Assembly: GCA_013214885.1 (NCBI GenBank) | Contig: JABSRS010000018.1 | Location: 1,927-19,565, forward strand | Direction: 5' to 3' | Source: Gammaproteobacteria bacterium | GTDB taxonomy: Bacteria; Pseudomonadota; Gammaproteobacteria; Enterobacterales; Psychrobiaceae | Length of the DNA stretch: 17,639 bases | Position numbers and translations under genes: made by a program | Shown: piece by piece, positions 14,823 through 17,639 of the stretch | How positions within the stretch are numbered: position 1 is the first letter of the stretch | Layout: each line of letters starts with the position of its first letter | Notes under the pieces: model-generated | What the model saw: only the letters and a program-made list of their open reading frames with translations | Database searches by the model: none | Told to the model about the DNA's origin: nothing

Positions 14823-15949
14823 AAGCACTCCATTAAGCGGGCCACTTGTTGAGCGCGCACTTGCCAAGTTTCGTTGGCTACGGCTTGACGTTTTAACGGA
14901 TCAATATAGGAATTGTCTTTCGCCCGTTGTAATGCTTTCAGCATTTCACTGGGGCTATTGACGATATCGACTAGGTTGGAATAAGGGGTCAACGCTGGAA
15001 AGTTGGTGCTAATGATTGGGCGTCCAGCGGCCAAATATTCACGCAATTTAAAGGGATTACATGCGTTTATTTGACTATTATGACGAAAAGGTAGCAGTGA
15101 AACTGTCCAGTGCTGGCTATATTGCGGCAGTTGATGATGAGGACGGCTACCTAGAAAATAGACATTGTTAAATTGTTTGAGTTTACTAACATCAGCCGTT
15201 ATCTCGCCAATAAAGACAAAATTCCAATCGGGTAACTGTGAAATAACTTGTTGGAGTAATTCTATATTGACCCAGGAGGCTATGCTGCCGTAGTAGCCAG
15301 CAGTCGGGTTACCATTATCGGGTAAGTCGGTGGCGATATTGGTTGGGTTTGAAAATAATTGATAATCGACCCCATGTTCAATGGTAATCGCATGATGGCC
15401 TAATTTTTCGGTTAAGACCTCACTGGATGTTAGCACTAAGTTGGCACATTCAAGGAGCTGATCTTCGCAAATTTTTACGGTGTTATGGTCGACTCCTTCA
15501 AGGGCGTCAAAATCATCGCAGCAATAATAAATAACCGCAGACTCCCCCAGCATGCCAACAACATCAACCGCTGTCGGTAGCGAAATCCATAACACAGGAT
15601 CAACAATACGGTGTTTCTTTAATATTTTTTTGAGCTGATAGCTGAGTAATTGTCTGGCAATAAACCTAGCGAGATAGCTAGTTGGAGCTGGGATTGTTGC
15701 TGGATTAATAACGGTAAAGTTAGGCGCTACCTTGGTTGTTTTATGCTGGGGAGTCGACGTGTTTAGGGCTAGCAGCTTTTGCCAGATCCGTTGGATGTCA
15801 CGGCGATTAAACTTTGGTTGACGTAGTCCAATCGAGTTAACCCAAATAACATCACGGGTTAAGGCTAAATGTTGGATGAGTTGTTGAGTGCTACTTGGCA
15901 GTGCACCCCAGTCCTCACCAAAAACAATCAGATCTTGATTTTTCATCAT
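14819..15949 (-). CDS. sypN: SypN-like GT-B glycosyltransferase
   Basis: This is a 376-residue soluble GT-B glycosyltransferase resembling TuaH-type proteins. It has the N-terminal strand DLIVFGEDWGALPSS, YYCCDDFDAL in the linker region, and TAGYYGSIASWV opening the C-terminal domain. NPFKLREYLAAGRPIIST holds the phosphate- and sugar-binding glutamate region. It would act in repeat-unit assembly. Two ATGs, 15949 and 15946, are possible. The first overlaps the sypM stop by four bases; the second is better spaced (five bases) from AGAGAG. It overlaps sypO by four bases, so M-N-O are tightly coupled. Confidence 0.8.
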   Translation of the reverse strand: MMKNQDLIVFGEDWGALPSSTQQLIQHLALTRDVIWVNSIGLRQPKFNRRDIQRIWQKLLALNTSTPQHKTTKVAPNFTVINPATIPAPTSYLARFIARQLLSYQLKKILKKHRIVDPVLWISLPTAVDVVGMLGESAVIYYCCDDFDALEGVDHNTVKICEDQLLECANLVLTSSEVLTEKLGHHAITIEHGVDYQLFSNPTNIATDLPDNGNPTAGYYGSIASWVNIELLQQVISQLPDWNFVFIGEITADVSKLKQFNNVYFLGSRPHHQLPQYSQHWTVSLLPFRHNSQINACNPFKLREYLAAGRPIISTNFPALTPYSNLVDIVNSPSEMLKALQRAKDNSYIDPLKRQAVANETWQVRAQQVARLMECL

Positions 15950-16656
15950 AGCTCTCTAACGATTTTCGCGGGGACGCCAGCGGCTAATACTCCAGCCGGA
16001 ATGTCTTTGGTAACAACGCTAGATGCGGCAATAATACTGCCTTTACCGATCGTGACCCCTGCCATCACCGAAACGCCTGTCGCTAGCCAAACATCGTCCT
16101 CAAGAATAATGTCACCAACTTGAACGTCAGTTTCGGGTAAGCCATTGGCACGATCGATAGCATTGAGCGGATGCCCTGGATAGCCCGCCAAAAAAGCTCT
16201 ATCAGCGATTCTGACGTTGTTGCCAATAACAACCTTGTTACCGACAGCAATGGTGGTCATCCAACCGATATCAACATTGTTGCCGACGATTAGTATTGGA
16301 GTTGTAGGGTGACAACCTCTACCTGAAAATGTTGTTTGACCAGAAATTCGGCATTGATCGCCGATTTCAATCTTAAGTTTTCCTGTTAGGTAAGGCATCC
16401 CACCATAAAGATATAACTGTTTACCACATTGATTTATCTGACTTTTAAATAGCGGTGACCAATACAATACCCGAGTAAGGTAACTCAAGCTTTGACTAAC
16501 CAATTGATGGCTAAAAAATATGATGGTATAAAGAATTCTAGGCAACGGTAAATCACCACAACGCAAAGCCTTGAGTGCATTTAAAATGACTTTGGCTACT
16601 GGATTATTACTATTTTTCAACTGTTGCTTGGTTTGTTCAATAAATAACATGCTCAT
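15946..16656 (-). CDS. sypM: SypM-like hexapeptide-repeat acetyltransferase
   Basis: This is a 236-residue left-handed beta-helix acyltransferase (WcaF/LacA type) that would use acetyl-CoA to modify a sugar of the polymer. About 90 N-terminal residues are mainly helical. The hexapeptide coil runs from about 93 to 230 (IEIGDQ, ILIVGNNVDIG, VVIGNNVRI, ILEDDVWLATGVSVMAGVTIGKG), with the catalytic His in GYPGHP (His162). The end VVTKDIPAGVLAAGVPAKIV is standard for the family. AAGGAG lies six bases before the ATG, and a sigma-54 promoter match sits 38-53 bases upstream. It overlaps sypN by up to four bases. Confidence 0.85.
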   Translation of the reverse strand: MSMLFIEQTKQQLKNSNNPVAKVILNALKALRCGDLPLPRILYTIIFFSHQLVSQSLSYLTRVLYWSPLFKSQINQCGKQLYLYGGMPYLTGKLKIEIGDQCRISGQTTFSGRGCHPTTPILIVGNNVDIGWMTTIAVGNKVVIGNNVRIADRAFLAGYPGHPLNAIDRANGLPETDVQVGDIILEDDVWLATGVSVMAGVTIGKGSIIAASSVVTKDIPAGVLAAGVPAKIVREL

Positions 16657-16693
16657 TGGTTACTCCTTAGCAATCGTCTAGTTATCTTTAGAT

Positions 16694-16709
16694 AGCAAAA
16701 TAGATGCCA
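16694..16709 (-). promoter_or_regulatory. Candidate sigma-54 promoter of sypM-N-O-P-Q-R
   Basis: On the minus strand, TGGCATCTATTTTGCT fits the TGGCAC-N5-TTGCW consensus at all but one fixed position, with exact -24/-12 spacing. Predicted transcription start is near 16682, about 26 bases before the sypM ATG with its AAGGAG. V. fischeri sypM also has its own SypG/sigma-54 promoter. Confidence 0.7.
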
Positions 16710-16740
16710 ATGATTACTTTGTTATTAATCAATGTATTAT

Positions 16741-16787
16741 GTTTTTTTGTGTGAGTTTTTGTTTGCTAAATGCAATTGTGTTTGCAA
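16741..16787 (-). promoter_or_regulatory. Upstream element of sypM shared with sypA
   Basis: On the minus strand, TTGCAAA, TTTAGCAAAC and CTCACACAAAAAAAC occur in the same order as upstream of sypA. TTGCA recurs within it. It lies about 31 bases upstream of the sigma-54 site, against about 50 at sypA, a difference near two helical turns. It may be the activator-binding region. Confidence 0.4.
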
Positions 16788-16791
16788 AATG

Positions 16792-17639
16792 CTACTGGTT
16801 TTGAACTTTTACCCAGCGTGCTAGTGCCAAGACCAGTGCCGCTAAAATGTAGATTGGCCATGTAAAACCTTGGGTCAGAAAAGTGCCCGCGACTATGGTG
16901 CCGATTAGACCTGCGTATACAGCTGTGGCCGTGGCTACAATTGCAGCGGGAGGTTGGGTAAATTTACTAAGTTGTTCGATGCTGCGATGTGCCAAACGCA
17001 ATAACATGATGATCATGGTAATAAAAACGATTAAACCGAGAAATCCAGTTTCCGCTAATACGCCAAACCAAGTGCTGTGTACCGCATGATTTAAGCCGTC
17101 CCAATGGGGGCTATAAAAGAAGAAGTTGGCATAAAAATTGTCAATGCCAACCCCTGTTAGTGGGTTATGCCGTGCCATTCCCCCCGCCGCCTCCCACGCA
17201 TATAATCGACCCTGAGCTGAGGCACCCATTCCTTGTTCTACCGCACCACCAGATGAGCGATCTGAAATCCCCGCTATGGTATAAAGCGCAATGGCGGCAA
17301 CGGCTCCCAAGGCAATAAATAGCAAACGATTATTTAACTTGCGGTAAGCAAATACGCCAAATACGGCCATAATCCCCAGTAGACCTCCGCGACTTTGGGT
17401 CGCAATGATCGCAAAAAATAATATCGAGGCACTGACTATTCCTAACCAGCGTTGCCAGCGAGAGATCTGTTTGGTCGTTATTAAACTCATGGCGAAAGCG
17501 GCTGGAAACATTAATACTAGGGCCAAGTCGTTTGGATCGCCGAGGATCGAGCCTAAATCACGACCGATGGTGACTCTGGTTTCTTCAATTAATCCAACGC
17601 CATAAATTTTATTAATGATGGCGCTTACACCAACGAGCA
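16792..17639 (-). CDS. sypL: SypL-like Wzy/O-antigen ligase-family polymerase (partial)
   Basis: These are the last 281 residues of a multi-membrane polysaccharide polymerase; the 5' end is beyond the window edge, as the frame is open to it without a stop. The WaaL/Wzy_C signature is clear: GRDLGSILGDPNDLALVL, ATQSRGGLLG at the membrane border, and the large periplasmic loop with GRLYAWEAA, NPLTGVGIDNFYANF and HSTWFGVLAETGFLG (conserved His and Glu region). At least six hydrophobic helices are visible. It joins lipid-linked repeat units into chains in the periplasm. The apparent TTG start at 17526 is an internal codon. It is followed by 135 bases holding the sypM promoter. A WaaL-type ligase role cannot be ruled out by sequence, but the locus favours Wzy. 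Confidence 0.8.
   Translation of the reverse strand, partial: LVGVSAIINKIYGVGLIEETRVTIGRDLGSILGDPNDLALVLMFPAAFAMSLITTKQISRWQRWLGIVSASILFFAIIATQSRGGLLGIMAVFGVFAYRKLNNRLLFIALGAVAAIALYTIAGISDRSSGGAVEQGMGASAQGRLYAWEAAGGMARHNPLTGVGIDNFYANFFFYSPHWDGLNHAVHSTWFGVLAETGFLGLIVFITMIIMLLRLAHRSIEQLSKFTQPPAAIVATATAVYAGLIGTIVAGTFLTQGFTWPIYILAALVLALARWVKVQNQ

Noticed and set aside
16883..17089. Small plus-strand frame opposite sypL, with similar ones opposite the hydrolase and sypC
   Set aside because: Low-complexity antisense translations of membrane or repeat coding sequence, without start signals.
17526..17526. TTG as the true start of sypL
   Set aside because: The frame continues open to the window edge and encodes the conserved GRDLGSILGDPND segment upstream of it.
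1..17639. tRNA, rRNA, CRISPR arrays, transposase genes or defence systems
   Set aside because: None seen: no spaced repeat array, no recognisable RNA gene and no transposase, nuclease or restriction domain in any supported frame.

Overview
The window looks like chromosomal DNA of a marine gammaproteobacterium, most likely Shewanella or a close relative in the Alteromonadales/Vibrionales. The grounds are AT-rich composition, strong AAGGAG ribosome sites and an exopolysaccharide locus that matches the Vibrio fischeri syp (symbiosis polysaccharide) cluster gene for gene. The genus is inference.

Layout: (1) 115-2956, plus strand: a periplasmic-TPR hybrid sensor kinase (TPR, TM, HisKA, HATPase, receiver, Hpt), split in two by a frameshift at an eight-A run. 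(2) 2983-5071, minus strand: a secreted alpha/beta hydrolase (lipase-like) followed by a secreted DUF4785-like protein, converging on the kinase at a shared stem-loop. (3) 5072-6218: a stretch without intact genes, holding a candidate interspersed repeat and a decayed MipA/OmpV outer-membrane protein gene. (4) 6351-17639, minus strand: the syp-like locus. In transcription order it runs sypL (Wzy polymerase, cut by the window edge), sypM (acetyltransferase), sypN (GT), sypO (Wzz), sypP (GT4), sypQ (GT2), sypR (priming transferase), then sypA (STAS), sypB (OmpA lipoprotein), sypC (SLBB export protein), sypD (P-loop ATPase).

How the locus would work: SypR loads the first sugar phosphate on undecaprenyl phosphate, and SypQ/P/N extend the repeat unit. 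SypM probably acylates it, and SypL polymerises it with chain length set by SypO (with SypD). SypC, helped by SypB, exports the polymer, and SypA is a phospho-switch regulator. Two sites match the sigma-54 -24/-12 consensus with exact spacing, one before sypM and one before sypA, and they share an upstream sequence block. This implies enhancer-dependent control by a SypG-type activator not encoded here.

The striking feature is damage. sypC carries an in-frame TAG (probably from TTG) and sypQ an in-frame TAA (probably from GAA). The kinase has a one-base frameshift, the MipA gene several lesions, and SypD has Val in place of the Walker A lysine. Either the biofilm locus is being lost in this strain, or the sequence has errors at these sites.
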